Counted from the stretch's first letter, positions 15,818 to 25,532 are shown. The stretch is DNA of 32,004 nucleotides from Flagellimonas hadalis (GCF_007785775.2 NZ_VNIK02000016.1:51899-83902), one strand, 5' to 3'. Numbers and translations: made by a program. The notes: a model not told the origin generated them from the sequence alone.

Positions 15818-18262
15818 ATGAAAATCTTAAAATTTGGTGGCACTTCCGTGGCCAATCCATACAATATACGCAAGGTCAAATCCATTGTCGAAAAAAACAA
15901 CAGTGAACACATAGCGGTCGTGGTTTCCGCATTTGGGGGCATTACCGACCTTTTATTGGACACCTCCCGTTTGGCATCCAACCAAGACCCCGCTTACAAA
16001 GAATCCCTGAAGCAAATCGAGGACAGACACATTTCCGCCATCAGGGAACTTGTCCCCGTCCGCGCACAGAGCACCGTGTTGAGCAAGGTAAAGAGCGACC
16101 TCAACACTTTGGAAACCCTCTTGGAAGGATCCTTTTTGATTGGTGAGCTCACCCCAAAACTTTCGGACAAGATCGTAAGCTATGGTGAGCTACTTTCTTC
16201 CTATATCATCAGTGAATTTTTCAAATCCGAAGGATTGGATGCCGCTTTCAAGGACAGCCGCGAGCTCATCATCACGGACAATAACTATGGGAAGGCCAAT
16301 GTGGACTTTGAAAGGACCAATGCCAATTGCAATGCCTTTTTTAACGCAAATGCTGATAAAATCACCGTACTGCCCGGATTTGTGGCAGCAAGCAAATCGG
16401 GCAATTCCACCACTTTGGGCAGGGGTGGTTCGGATTACACTGCGGCCATCATAGCGGCGGCACAGCAGGTGAGTCTCTTGGAAATCTGGACCGATGTAAG
16501 CGGCATGTACACCGCCAATCCCAAACTTGTGAAGCAAGCTAAATGTGTTTCCCATATCAGTTATGAAGAGGCCATGGAACTTTCACATTTTGGGGCAAAG
16601 GTGCTCTACCCTCCCACCATCCAACCCGTTTTGGGCAAAGAGATTCCCATTGCCATCAAAAACACCTTTGAGCCCGAGAATCCGGGTACGTTGATTGCCA
16701 AGAACAATAATGGCAATGGGAAGACGGTCCGTGGCATCAGCCATGTGGGCAACATCAGCCTTTTGTCCCTCGAAGGGCCGGGTATGATCGGTATCCCTGG
16801 AATCTCCAAGCGGTTCTTCGAGACCCTTTCGCTAAAAAACATCAGCATTGTCCTGATCACGCAGGCCTCTTCCGAGCATTCCATCTGTGTGGGCATTGCG
16901 GATGAGGATGTTGACGTGGCCGCCGAAGCGGTGAATGACACTTTTGCCTATGAGATCTCCAGCAAGAAGATAAAACCTGTGATCGTTGAAAAGGACCTTA
17001 CCATTGTGGCATTGGTGGGCGACAACATGAAAAGTCATCAAGGCCTGAGCGGTAAAATGTTCAGTACTTTGGGCAAGAACAATGTGAACATCAGGGCCAT
17101 CGCCCAAGGCGCATCGGAACGGAACATTTCGGCGGTCATCAAAAAGGATGATGTGAAAAAAGCACTCAATTCGCTGCACGAGACCTTCTTTGAGGAGAAC
17201 ATCAAACAGCTCAACCTATTTGTGATGGGCGTGGGCAATGTGGGATCCAAGTTCCTCCAACAGATCCGTCAACAGAAAAAATACCTGAAAGAAGAGCTCA
17301 AGCTCAATATCCGGGTCATCGGCATCAGCAACTCCAGAAAAATGGTCTTTGACGAGAACGGTATTCCCTTAAAGGATTGGGAAAGCCTATTGGCCAATGG
17401 CGAAAAAGCGGACAAACAATTGTTCTTTGACCAGGTAAAATCCCTGAACCTTCGCAATAGCGTGTTCGTGGACAATACTGCCAACTTGGAAGTGGCACAA
17501 AGCTATCCCGATTACCTGAAAAATAGCATTTCCGTGGTAACCTGCAATAAAATCGCGTGTTCTTCGGACTATGCCTACTACAGGGAACTGAAGGAACTGT
17601 CCAAAAAATACAATGCCCCTTTCCTCTTCGAGACCAACGTGGGCGCGGGACTGCCCATCATAGACACCCTGAAACATCTTATTGCTTCGGGCGACAAGGT
17701 GAAAAAGATACAGGCCGTGCTTTCCGGAAGCCTTAACTTCGTGTTCAACACGTTCAACGATTCGGTCACCTTTCACGATGTGGTGAAACAGGCCCAGGAA
17801 CAGGGTTATACCGAACCTGACCCGACCATTGACCTAAGCGGTATCGATGTGATGCGCAAAATCTTGATCTTGGCCAGGGAAAGTGGGCACCAACTGGATA
17901 TCGACAGCATTGAAAACGAATCCTTTTTGCCAAAAGAAAGCTTGGAAACCAATTCCAACGATGCCTTCTTTGAATCCTTGAAAAAATATGAGAGCGATTT
18001 TCAGGCCATGTACAAGGAAGCCGCCAATATGGACTGTAAGCTGAAATATGTGGCCCAGTTCGAGGATGGCAAAGCCAAGGTAGGCTTGCAAAGAATCCCC
18101 AAGGGACATGATTTTTACAATTTGGAAGGGAGCGACAACATCGTGCTGTTCTTCACGGAGCGCTACCCCAACCAACCCATGATCATAAAAGGGGCCGGTG
18201 CAGGTGCCGATGTCACCGCATCGGGTATCTTTGCCGATATCATTCGAATCGGAAATTTTTGA
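15818..18262 (+). CDS. thrA: Bifunctional aspartokinase/homoserine dehydrogenase I
   Basis: An 814-residue fused enzyme catalysing the first and third steps from aspartate to threonine. The aspartokinase domain (1 to about 285) begins MKILKFGGTS and contains GRGGSDYTAA (201-210). Two ACT regulatory modules fill about 305-455 and would sense threonine. The homoserine dehydrogenase domain (about 465-814) has the NAD(P)-binding motif GVGNVGS (471-477), ETNVGAGLPII (605-615) and EPDPTIDLSGIDV (from 666). The length matches E. coli ThrA (820). It starts the thrABC operon, 66 nt after the leader-peptide stop, and its TGA is 2 nt before thrB. Confidence 0.96.
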   Translation: MKILKFGGTSVANPYNIRKVKSIVEKNNSEHIAVVVSAFGGITDLLLDTSRLASNQDPAYKESLKQIEDRHISAIRELVPVRAQSTVLSKVKSDLNTLETLLEGSFLIGELTPKLSDKIVSYGELLSSYIISEFFKSEGLDAAFKDSRELIITDNNYGKANVDFERTNANCNAFFNANADKITVLPGFVAASKSGNSTTLGRGGSDYTAAIIAAAQQVSLLEIWTDVSGMYTANPKLVKQAKCVSHISYEEAMELSHFGAKVLYPPTIQPVLGKEIPIAIKNTFEPENPGTLIAKNNNGNGKTVRGISHVGNISLLSLEGPGMIGIPGISKRFFETLSLKNISIVLITQASSEHSICVGIADEDVDVAAEAVNDTFAYEISSKKIKPVIVEKDLTIVALVGDNMKSHQGLSGKMFSTLGKNNVNIRAIAQGASERNISAVIKKDDVKKALNSLHETFFEENIKQLNLFVMGVGNVGSKFLQQIRQQKKYLKEELKLNIRVIGISNSRKMVFDENGIPLKDWESLLANGEKADKQLFFDQVKSLNLRNSVFVDNTANLEVAQSYPDYLKNSISVVTCNKIACSSDYAYYRELKELSKKYNAPFLFETNVGAGLPIIDTLKHLIASGDKVKKIQAVLSGSLNFVFNTFNDSVTFHDVVKQAQEQGYTEPDPTIDLSGIDVMRKILILARESGHQLDIDSIENESFLPKESLETNSNDAFFESLKKYESDFQAMYKEAANMDCKLKYVAQFEDGKAKVGLQRIPKGHDFYNLEGSDNIVLFFTERYPNQPMIIKGAGAGADVTASGIFADIIRIGNF

Positions 18263-18264
18263 CC

Positions 18265-19197
18265 ATGGAAGAAATCAAAATATTCTGCCCTGCCACTATC
18301 GCCAACGTTTCTTGCGGGTTCGATGTGCTCGGACTCGCCCTGGATTCCGTGGGCGATGAGATGATCGTTAGAAAGACCACGGAAAAAGGCATCCGGATTA
18401 CCAAAATAATCGGACAGGACCTTCCCTTGGAAACCGAGAAAAATGTTTCGGGCGTTGCAGGTCTGGCCCTTTTGGCAAAAAGTGATTATGAAGGGGGATT
18501 CGAGATAGAGATCGATAAGCGGATAAAACCGGGAAGTGGTATCGGCAGCAGCGCGGCAAGTTCCGCAGGTGCCGTTTGGGCCATGAACGAACTGCTGGGA
18601 AAACCGTTTTCCAACTTGGAACTGGTACAGTTTGCCATGCAAGGGGAAAAACTGGCCAGTGATGTGGCCCATGCCGACAATGTGGCCCCTGCCATTTATG
18701 GAGGGTTCACCTTGGTGCGCAGTTATGATCCCTTGGACATCATTTCCCTCCCTACCCCTGCCGAATTGTATGCCACCGTGATCCATCCGCAAATAGAGGT
18801 CAAGACCTCCGATTCCCGGAAAATCCTAAAGACGACCATTTCCTTGGAAAAGGGCATCCAACAATGGGGAAACCTGGGTGGATTGATTGCCGGTCTTTTC
18901 CAAAGTGATTACGACCTCATCGGGCGTTCCCTCCACGACCATATCGTGGAACCCATCCGTTCCATCCTTATACCGGCCTTTGACGACATCAAGGCCAACG
19001 CACTCAAGGCCGGGGCGCTTGGAAGTGGGATATCCGGTTCAGGGCCTTCCATTTTTGCCCTCAGCAAAGGGGAAGAAAATGCCAAAAAAGTGGCCCAATC
19101 CATGAAGGAAACCTATCAACCCATCGGAATCGATTTTGACATACACATCTCCAAAATAAATGCCCAAGGCGTAAAGATAATAGACATAAAAGATTAG
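18265..19197 (+). CDS. thrB: Homoserine kinase
   Basis: A 310-residue GHMP-family kinase that phosphorylates homoserine. The ATP-binding motif is PGSGIGSSAASSAGA (about residues 88-102), the N-terminus ATIANVSCGFDVLGLAL is typical of ThrB, and the C-terminal GSGISGSGPSIFAL is the third GHMP motif. I start it at the ATG at 18265, 2 nt after the thrA stop, in preference to a TTG two codons earlier. It is the second gene of the thr operon. A 128-nt gap separates it from thrC. Confidence 0.95.
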   Translation: MEEIKIFCPATIANVSCGFDVLGLALDSVGDEMIVRKTTEKGIRITKIIGQDLPLETEKNVSGVAGLALLAKSDYEGGFEIEIDKRIKPGSGIGSSAASSAGAVWAMNELLGKPFSNLELVQFAMQGEKLASDVAHADNVAPAIYGGFTLVRSYDPLDIISLPTPAELYATVIHPQIEVKTSDSRKILKTTISLEKGIQQWGNLGGLIAGLFQSDYDLIGRSLHDHIVEPIRSILIPAFDDIKANALKAGALGSGISGSGPSIFALSKGEENAKKVAQSMKETYQPIGIDFDIHISKINAQGVKIIDIKD

Positions 19198-19325
19198 AAA
19201 ATAGACGTAAGCCCCATGACCTTTACCTTTCAATTGACTGCTCACAACGTAATGCCTTCGACTTCTGATAAAAACAAACCTATTCAATCACATATAAATA
19301 TGTTTATTAATCTAAATTTATTCGT

Positions 19326-20618
19326 GTGAAATTCTATAGCCTAAACAGCCAAAATATACAAGCCTCATTTAAAGATGCTGTCATTGCAGGTATCGCTCCG
19401 GACAAAGGATTGTACTTCCCAGAGCGCATAGATGCATTGCCTCCTGCTTTTTTTGATGAGATCGAATCCCTGTCCGACCATGAAATCGCTTTCAGGGCAA
19501 TCCATCAATTTGTTAACGAGGACATTCCTGATGATGTGCTGAAAAAAATCATCGCAGACACCTTGGACTTTGAATTTCCTGTGGTCGAGATCGAGGACAA
19601 TGTGGCCACCTTGGAACTTTTCCACGGCCCAACAATGGCCTTCAAGGACGTGGGCGCACGTTTCATGGCCAATTGCCTTGGTTATTTTTCAAAAGGGGAA
19701 AAACAGGATGTCACCGTTTTGGTGGCCACTTCGGGGGATACCGGGGGTGCCGTTGCCAATGGTTTTCTGGGGGTCGATGGCGTAAAGGTCGTCATCCTCT
19801 ACCCCAGCGGAAAAGTGAGCGATATACAGGAAAAGCAATTGACCACCTTGGGACAAAATATCGAGGCCATGGAGGTGCACGGCACCTTTGATGATTGTCA
19901 GCGCATGGTAAAGACCGCTTTTTTGGATTCGGGCATAACGGACCATAAAAAATTGACTTCTGCCAATAGCATCAATGTGGCCCGATGGCTGCCCCAACTG
20001 TTCTACTTTTTGTTTGCCTACAAACAGGCCAAATCCAAAGGAAGGGAAATCGTGTTTTCGGTACCCTCCGGAAATTTCGGGAACATCTGCGCCGGCATGG
20101 TGGCCCAAAAATTGGGGATGCCCGTACAACATTTCGTGGCCTCCACCAATATGAACGATGTAGTTCCCCAATTCATGGAAAAGGGAACCTATGAACCCGT
20201 GCCTTCCGTTGCCACCATTTCCAATGCCATGGATGTGGGCGACCCCAGCAACTTTGTCCGTATCAGGCACCTCTACAAAGATGACTTGGACACCTTGCGT
20301 GAAAACTTATCATCCTATTCGTTCACTGACGAAATGACCCGAAAGGCAATGAAGGAAATCCACATCAAAACAGGATACGTTATGGACCCGCATGGCGCAG
20401 TGGGGTATTTGGGACTGAAGGAATACCAAAAACAGCATCCGGATACCTTTGGTATCTTTCTGGAAACAGCACATCCGGTCAAGTTCTTGGACGTGGTGGA
20501 AGAGACCTTGGGCTTGAGCCCGGCCATTCCACCCCAAATCCAAAAGGTGATGGATCGGGAGAAAAAATCCCATATCATTTCTTCCTACGAAGACCTAAAG
20601 GATTTTTTGCTGGCCTAG
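19326..20618 (+). CDS. thrC: Threonine synthase
   Basis: A 430-residue PLP enzyme that converts O-phosphohomoserine to threonine. The PLP lysine is K107 in HGPTMAFKDVGARF; the phosphate-binding loop is ATSGDTGGAV, and SANSINVARWLPQ is also conserved. Length matches the E. coli-like class. The start is GTG at 19326: the in-frame N-terminus MKFYSLNSQ is typical, and the nearest ATG upstream (19300) is out of frame. The 128-nt gap after thrB contains no convincing promoter (TAAATTTA at 19313-19320 has no TTG partner), so it is probably still part of the thr transcript. Its stop lies 2 nt from the stop of the convergent aminopeptidase gene. Confidence 0.95.
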   Translation: MKFYSLNSQNIQASFKDAVIAGIAPDKGLYFPERIDALPPAFFDEIESLSDHEIAFRAIHQFVNEDIPDDVLKKIIADTLDFEFPVVEIEDNVATLELFHGPTMAFKDVGARFMANCLGYFSKGEKQDVTVLVATSGDTGGAVANGFLGVDGVKVVILYPSGKVSDIQEKQLTTLGQNIEAMEVHGTFDDCQRMVKTAFLDSGITDHKKLTSANSINVARWLPQLFYFLFAYKQAKSKGREIVFSVPSGNFGNICAGMVAQKLGMPVQHFVASTNMNDVVPQFMEKGTYEPVPSVATISNAMDVGDPSNFVRIRHLYKDDLDTLRENLSSYSFTDEMTRKAMKEIHIKTGYVMDPHGAVGYLGLKEYQKQHPDTFGIFLETAHPVKFLDVVEETLGLSPAIPPQIQKVMDREKKSHIISSYEDLKDFLLA

Positions 20619-20620
20619 GA

Positions 20621-22237
20621 TCAATCCAGTTTTGGCAATTTAAAATCGTCCAATGGACTGGGCTGCTTCATCATGGCTTCAATGGCCTCCGTGGTCCTTG
20701 GGGCCATCTCGGATAGATTGACCGGTCCGTTTTCGGTGATGAGGATATCATCTTCGATTCGCACGGCAATGCCCCACCATTTTTTATCACATGCACTGCC
20801 TTCAGGAATATAGATGCCGGGTTCCACAGTGATCACGGTATTGGGCTTGAACGGTACATAAGTACCTTGATCGTGTACGTCCAATCCTAAATAATGGGAG
20901 GTGCCGTGGGGAAAATAGATCTTTGTTTCATCTTCACTCTTGGTAATGCCCAGTTTCAGCAAACCTTCGGCCACTACCTGATAAGCGGCCCTTCCCGGGG
21001 CCTGGAACGGAGCTCCCACTACACTGGCCTTTATTCCCGCTTCTTGGGCATTGTAAACGATGTCATAGATGGCCTTTTGTTCTGGGGTGAACTTTCCATT
21101 GGCAGGGATGGTACGTGTCACATCGGCCGTATAGCCATGGTATTCCGCTCCAAGGTCCATCAGCACGAGGTCGTTCCCCACCTCCATCTTGTTGTTCTCG
21201 ATGTAATGGAGGATACAACCGTTATTGCCGCCACCCACTATAGATGGGTAACCTTCGTATTCGGCCCCATATTTTTTATAGACATATTCGTGCACACCCT
21301 GTATCTCGGTCTCAGACATATTGGGGTGCATGGCCTTCATGACCTCGATCTGCCCCACGGCGGAAATCTCGACGGCCTTCCGCAACAGTTTCATTTCTTC
21401 TGGGGTCTTGGTCTCCCTCAATTGGGCCATTACCATAGGTAATACTTTGGAATCCAAATTATTGGATTGTTGGACCATCAACACTTTGTTTTTGACTTCC
21501 TTGCGCAGGTCATCGTTGGATGCATTTACAAAGTCGTTGAGGAACTCATCTTCCTTCATCTCTGGAAAACGGTTCAAATACCTTTCGACCGTTTTTACCA
21601 ACTCATCCGTTTTGCTTCCATCATCCGAAGAGATCATGGCATATAGTTCGTTTCTGATGGGGTTATAATCTGACGGATAGTTTGCTTTTTCCTTGAAGGT
21701 CTTTATCAGATCGAAAAGGTCCGCATTACCACTTTGGTCGCGATAATCGTTCTTGAAATCCACAAAGGAGACGATATCGAATTTTGCAAAATCAACAGGA
21801 AAGTTTTCAAATTCCTTTCCATTATATACCATATCGAAGCCCAATTTTTCCTTCACGCCCTCAACGCCCAACCGTTTCCCGGTCCACTGTTCTGCCCTGG
21901 CGTTGCGCTCCTGCACATAGATGATCTCATTGAACTGTTTGCCCGATGCATCGGTCTGCGGTTCGGAGAATAGGACCAGTACGGCATTGGGTTCCTTATA
22001 GCCCGTCAAATAATAAAAATTGGGGTCTTGGTGGTAAATATAATCCACGTCGTTCGCCCGGTTTCTTTCAGCATTGGCAAAAAGGACCACCGCGGTATTG
22101 GGCGGCAATAATCTTCTGGCCTCGTCCCTTCTTTGCTTGTGGAAATCGGCGGACAAATAATCGGTCGGGGTCCCTTGGGCCACTGCCAAGGAAACCAACA
22201 TCAAGGTAAACAATGCACTTAGTGTGAGTTTTTTCAT
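20621..22237 (-). CDS. pepP: Secreted Xaa-Pro aminopeptidase (M24B)
   Basis: A 538-residue metallopeptidase that removes N-terminal residues preceding proline. I choose the ATG at 22237 because it opens a proper signal peptide (MKKLTLSALFTLMLVSLAVAQG), so the enzyme is probably periplasmic; the longer frame puts nine extra residues before it. Residues about 28-170 are the aminopeptidase P N-terminal domain, with extra helices to about 270. The creatinase-fold domain carries the five metal ligands: D361 (LMDLGAEYHG), D372 (TADVTRT), H448 (GTSHYLGLDVHD), E472 (VEPGIY) and E495 (RIEDD). It is monocistronic and divergent from gcvT. Confidence 0.92.
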   Translation of the reverse strand: MKKLTLSALFTLMLVSLAVAQGTPTDYLSADFHKQRRDEARRLLPPNTAVVLFANAERNRANDVDYIYHQDPNFYYLTGYKEPNAVLVLFSEPQTDASGKQFNEIIYVQERNARAEQWTGKRLGVEGVKEKLGFDMVYNGKEFENFPVDFAKFDIVSFVDFKNDYRDQSGNADLFDLIKTFKEKANYPSDYNPIRNELYAMISSDDGSKTDELVKTVERYLNRFPEMKEDEFLNDFVNASNDDLRKEVKNKVLMVQQSNNLDSKVLPMVMAQLRETKTPEEMKLLRKAVEISAVGQIEVMKAMHPNMSETEIQGVHEYVYKKYGAEYEGYPSIVGGGNNGCILHYIENNKMEVGNDLVLMDLGAEYHGYTADVTRTIPANGKFTPEQKAIYDIVYNAQEAGIKASVVGAPFQAPGRAAYQVVAEGLLKLGITKSEDETKIYFPHGTSHYLGLDVHDQGTYVPFKPNTVITVEPGIYIPEGSACDKKWWGIAVRIEDDILITENGPVNLSEMAPRTTEAIEAMMKQPSPLDDFKLPKLD

Positions 22238-22331
22238 GTGATCGGTATTTGGTTCAAAATACAACTTTTTATGAAAAGTGCATTAGTGAAAAAGAGCTTC
22301 CATTTTATGGAAATGATAAGAGTTTTAAGCA

Positions 22332-22361
22332 TTTGAATCCTTAATTAATTCTATAAATTTG
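22332..22361 (+). promoter_or_regulatory. Promoter of gcvT
   Basis: TTTG (22332-22335), an 18-nt spacer and TAAATTTG (22354-22361) match the Bacteroidota consensus perfectly. The transcript would begin only about 5-15 nt before the gcvT start codon, so the mRNA has almost no leader. Confidence 0.75.
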
Positions 22362-22374
22362 CCAAGCTTTAAAA

Positions 22375-23472
22375 ATGGTAAAAATGAAAAATACGGCTCT
22401 TTTTGAAACACATAAGGCACTCGGTGCAAAAATGGTCCCGTTTGCGGGCTACAACATGCCCGTTTCCTATGAAGGGGTGAACATCGAACACGAAACCGTC
22501 CGCAAGGGCGTCGGGGTATTTGATGTTTCGCATATGGGTGAATTTTTGGTCGAAGGACCAAAGGCCCTGGAACTGATTCAAAAAGTGACCACCAATGATG
22601 CTTCCAAACTGACCATCGGCAAGGCACAGTACAGCTGTTTGCCCAACGAGACGGGTGGGATCGTGGACGATTTGATTGTGTACCGCGTCAAGGAAGAAAC
22701 CTACCTTTTGGTAGTGAATGCCTCCAATATTGAAAAGGATTGGGAGCATATTTCCAAATACAACAAGGACATTGGTGCCGACATGCGCAATCTGTCGGAC
22801 GATTATTCGCTGCTTGCCATCCAAGGGCCAAAAGCTGTGGAGGCCATGCAATCCTTGACTTCAGTAAATCTGTCCGAAATTGGTTTCTACAACTTTGTTG
22901 TAGCTGATTTTGCAGGCATCGATTACGTGATCATCTCCGCCACAGGATATACAGGTTCCGGTGGGTTTGAGATCTACTGCAAAAATTCCGAGGTGAAACA
23001 AGTATGGGACAAGGTAATGGAGGCTGGTGCCGGTTTTGGCATCAAGCCCATCGGATTGGCCGCCCGCGACACCTTACGTCTGGAAATGGGCTATTGCCTG
23101 TATGGCAACGACATTGACGACACCACCTCTCCCCTTGAGGCCGGATTGGGATGGATCACCAAGTTTACCAAGGACTTTGTGAACAGCGAGGCCTTGGCCA
23201 AGGAAAAAGAGGAAGGACCAAAAAGAAAATTGATCGCTTTCCAGATGGAGGAAAGGGGCATTCCCAGGAACGGGTACCCCATTTTGGACAAGGATGGCAA
23301 TGAAATTGGCAAGGTTACTTCCGGGACCATGTCACCCTCCCTTTCGCAAGGAATCGGGTTGGGTTATGTCCCGACCGACCATTCCCAAGTGGGTTCCCCC
23401 ATCCATATCAAAATACGCATCAACAAAGTTCCGGCAACCATTGTGAAATTGCCTTTCTATAAAAACACCTAG
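22375..23472 (+). CDS. gcvT: Glycine cleavage system T protein (aminomethyltransferase)
   Basis: A 365-residue tetrahydrofolate-dependent enzyme that releases ammonia from the aminomethyl group held on the H protein and forms 5,10-methylene-THF. The N-terminal GcvT fold shows [12 protein letters not shown], the segment around [10 protein letters not shown] and [11 protein letters not shown], which holds the conserved active-site Asp. RKLIAFQ and [12 protein letters not shown] mark the C-terminal barrel. A second ATG at 22384 ([11 protein letters not shown]) is equally plausible as the start, given how close the promoter is. The reductase-like gene begins 7 nt after its stop, so the two form an operon. 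gcvH and gcvP are not nearby. Confidence 0.95.
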   Translation: MVKMKNTALFETHKALGAKMVPFAGYNMPVSYEGVNIEHETVRKGVGVFDVSHMGEFLVEGPKALELIQKVTTNDASKLTIGKAQYSCLPNETGGIVDDLIVYRVKEETYLLVVNASNIEKDWEHISKYNKDIGADMRNLSDDYSLLAIQGPKAVEAMQSLTSVNLSEIGFYNFVVADFAGIDYVIISATGYTGSGGFEIYCKNSEVKQVWDKVMEAGAGFGIKPIGLAARDTLRLEMGYCLYGNDIDDTTSPLEAGLGWITKFTKDFVNSEALAKEKEEGPKRKLIAFQMEERGIPRNGYPILDKDGNEIGKVTSGTMSPSLSQGIGLGYVPTDHSQVGSPIHIKIRINKVPATIVKLPFYKNT

Positions 23473-23479
23473 ACAACAT

Positions 23480-24298
23480 TTGGAGAAAAAGAAGATTCTG
23501 ATATTAGGGGCGAGCGGATTTGTGGGGAATGCCATATACAAAGAACTCTGCTCCTATTTCGACACCTACGGCACCTATTTTTCCAACCGTTCCTTCTCTA
23601 CCAACAAGCAATTTTTCAGGTATGACCTGGAAGAGGACGATATTTTCCAAATCTTGGAAAGAGTCCATCCGGATGTGATCATTTCTGCCCTCCGTGGCAA
23701 TTTTCCTGCGCAGATCCAGGCCCATCAACACTTGATGGAGTACTTAATGAAGAGCAAGGCCAAGCTTTACTTCATCTCTTCCGCCAACGTTTTTGACGCT
23801 TATAGCAAATACCCTTCGTATGAATATGACAAGACGCTGTCCGAAAGTGTGTTTGGCCGCCTCAAGATAAAAATTGAGAACATGATGATGCGGTTGCCCA
23901 AGGAAAAGACGGCCATATTGAGGGTGCCCATGGTCTTTGGGAACAAATCGCCCCGAGTGAGGGAAATCAAGGCCCTTCTGGACAGCAACGAACCCATTGA
24001 GGTCTTCCCGAACCTTATCATCAATGTAACGAATGATGACAGGCTTACCCAGCAGATCCATTACCTCATCAACCGCAACAAGACGGGGATTTTCCATCTG
24101 GGCAGCAGCGATCTTATCCAGCACGAGGAGTTCATCAAGGATATCATTCAGCGTATGGGCAATTACCACCCCATTCTCAAAAGGGTCTATACCACCAATG
24201 AGGACCGCTATCTTGCCGCATTGCCGAAGGACCACAAGCTCCCCAAAAATCTACAGATCACCTGCCAAGAAATTATAGACCACCACATTTCGGTTTGA
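23480..24298 (+). CDS. NAD(P)-dependent SDR, RmlD/epimerase-like
   Basis: A 272-residue Rossmann-fold protein of the extended short-chain dehydrogenase class. The nucleotide-binding glycine motif is GASGFVG (9-15), the serine strand is FISSANVFD, and YEYDK fits the catalytic YxxxK. The pattern is nearest to dTDP-4-dehydrorhamnose reductase-like proteins, but nothing nearby makes sugar nucleotides, so the substrate is unknown. The start must be TTG at 23480, 7 nt after the gcvT stop, because the glycine motif follows within ten residues and no ATG is available. It is probably co-expressed with gcvT. Confidence 0.8.
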   Translation: MEKKKILILGASGFVGNAIYKELCSYFDTYGTYFSNRSFSTNKQFFRYDLEEDDIFQILERVHPDVIISALRGNFPAQIQAHQHLMEYLMKSKAKLYFISSANVFDAYSKYPSYEYDKTLSESVFGRLKIKIENMMMRLPKEKTAILRVPMVFGNKSPRVREIKALLDSNEPIEVFPNLIINVTNDDRLTQQIHYLINRNKTGIFHLGSSDLIQHEEFIKDIIQRMGNYHPILKRVYTTNEDRYLAALPKDHKLPKNLQITCQEIIDHHISV

Positions 24299-24349
24299 GA
24301 TGACTGGACTTTTCCATTGGATTTGGCTAACTTTAAAAAAATCACAGTT

Positions 24350-24631
24350 ATGGAAAAAATGAATGAAAATGAAATCAACACGGCCCTAGGGGAACTCCAG
24401 GGGTGGTCCTATAAAAATGGCTCCATTACAAAGTCCTTCAAATTCAAGGATTTCAAGGAGGCTTTTTCCGCAATGACACGTATTGCCTTTGAATGCGAGG
24501 CGCAGAACCATCACCCCGACTGGGAAAATGTCTATAACACCTTGAACATTTCCCTCAACACGCATGATGCCGGAGGGGTGACACAAAAGGATATTGTCCT
24601 TGCAAAATCCATTGAAAATATAGTCGGATAA
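24350..24631 (+). CDS. 4a-hydroxytetrahydrobiopterin dehydratase (PCD)
   Basis: A 93-residue pterin-4a-carbinolamine dehydratase, which dehydrates 4a-hydroxytetrahydropterin so that the cofactor of aromatic amino acid hydroxylases can be recycled. The family signature is intact: EAQNHHPDWENVYNTLNI followed by LNTHDAGGVT, with the two active-site histidines in HHP and the third in THD. I start it at the ATG at 24350 rather than a TTG 11 codons upstream. It follows the reductase gene by 51 nt. No hydroxylase gene is in the window, so its partner is unknown. Confidence 0.9.
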   Translation: MEKMNENEINTALGELQGWSYKNGSITKSFKFKDFKEAFSAMTRIAFECEAQNHHPDWENVYNTLNISLNTHDAGGVTQKDIVLAKSIENIVG

Positions 24632-24648
24632 ACCCCTATATATTCATC

Positions 24649-24678
24649 TTGACAAAGGTGCATTTTTTGCTAAATTTG
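24649..24678 (+). promoter_or_regulatory. Promoter of the yebC-family gene
   Basis: TTG (24649-24651), a 19-nt spacer and TAAATTTG (24671-24678) match the Bacteroidota promoter consensus perfectly. The predicted start near 24685 is about 20 nt before the ATG. Confidence 0.75.
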
Positions 24679-24703
24679 CCCCTATCCAGAATTTAAGATT
24701 GAT

Positions 24704-25414
24704 ATGGGAAGAGCGTTTGAATTTAGAAAAGCACGTAAAATGAAGCGTTGGGCAGCCATGTCCAAAGCGTTCACCAGAATTGGAAAAGATATTGTCATGG
24801 CCGTCAAGGAAGGTGGCCCCGACCCCGATGCCAATTCCAAACTGCGCGCGGTAATTCAGAATGCCAAGGCGGTGAACATGCCCAAGGACAATATAGAACG
24901 GGCCATCAAAAGGGCGTCTGACAAGAGCCAAGGCGATTATAAAGAGGTACTTTTTGAAGGTTACGCCCCGCACGGGATCGCCATCTTGATCGAGACCGCC
25001 ACGGATAACAATACCCGTACCGTGGCTAACATCAGAAGTTATTTCAACAAATGCAATGGTAGCCTCGGGACTTCGGGATCTGTGGAGTTCATGTTCGACC
25101 ACACTTGCAATTTTACCGTCAAAGCGGATGGGATAGACCCAGAGGAACTGGAACTGGAAATGATCGATTTTGGTGCGGAAGAGGTGTTTGCCGATGAGGA
25201 CGGTATCCATATCTATGCGCCGTTCGAGAATTTCGGGGCCATTCAAAAGGAATTGGAATCCAGGGAAATCGAGATCATATCCTCAGGTTTTGAGCGCATC
25301 CCACAGGTTACCAAAGAATTATCGGAGGAAGAAGCGGCCGATGTGGAAAAGTTGCTGGAAAAAATCGAAGAAGATGACGATGTCCAGAACGTGTACCACA
25401 CCATGCAGGAATAA
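24704..25414 (+). CDS. YebC/PmpR/TACO1-family protein
   Basis: A 236-residue protein of the YebC family. Members have been described as DNA-binding regulators and, more recently, as factors that help ribosomes through polyproline and related stalls; which applies here is not known. Typical features are the basic N-terminus MGRAFEFRKARKMKRWAAMS, NSKLRAVIQNAKAVNMPKDN, EGYAPHGIAILIETATDN and the acidic C-terminus. Like other Bacteroidota members it opens with GRAFEFRKARK rather than GHSKWANIK. It has its own promoter and a strong terminator, and is the last core gene before the right mobile element. Confidence 0.93.
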   Translation: MGRAFEFRKARKMKRWAAMSKAFTRIGKDIVMAVKEGGPDPDANSKLRAVIQNAKAVNMPKDNIERAIKRASDKSQGDYKEVLFEGYAPHGIAILIETATDNNTRTVANIRSYFNKCNGSLGTSGSVEFMFDHTCNFTVKADGIDPEELELEMIDFGAEEVFADEDGIHIYAPFENFGAIQKELESREIEIISSGFERIPQVTKELSEEEAADVEKLLEKIEEDDDVQNVYHTMQE

Positions 25415-25440
25415 ATACGATCACACCCTTTAAATACGCG

Positions 25441-25470
25441 TAAAAGCCTCTATATCAATAGAGGCTTTTA
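25441..25470 (+). terminator. Rho-independent terminator of the yebC-family gene
   Basis: TAAAAGCCTCTA (25441-25452) and TAGAGGCTTTTA (25459-25470) form a perfect 12-bp stem with a 6-nt loop, followed by TTGTTT. It is symmetrical enough to act in both directions. The right mobile element begins at or just beyond it. Confidence 0.85.
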
Positions 25471-25503
25471 TTGTTTATAATCGTTTATATTTCATTATAT
25501 TTA
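25471..25503 (+). promoter_or_regulatory. Possible promoter of the right integrase
   Basis: TTG (25471-25473), a 22-nt spacer and TATATTTA (25496-25503) fit the Bacteroidota consensus except for the final base. A start near 25510 would precede the ATG at 25531 and supports that start over any upstream codon. Confidence 0.35.
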
Positions 25504-25511
25504 TGCATATT

Positions 25512-25532
25512 CCGAACTAATACCGAACTAAT
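25512..25532 (+). repeat. Tandem CCGAACTAAT repeat at the integrase start
   Basis: CCGAACTAAT occurs at 25512-25521 and again at 25523-25532, an 11-bp period, ending on the integrase start codon. Phased direct repeats here could bind the integrase, an excisionase or a repressor. Confidence 0.6.

Noticed and set aside
19198..19325. 128-nt thrB-thrC gap as a separate thrC promoter or leader
   Set aside because: TAAATTTA (19313-19320) has no TTG at a suitable distance and ends 5 nt before the start codon. No Thr-rich frame or strong hairpin was seen.
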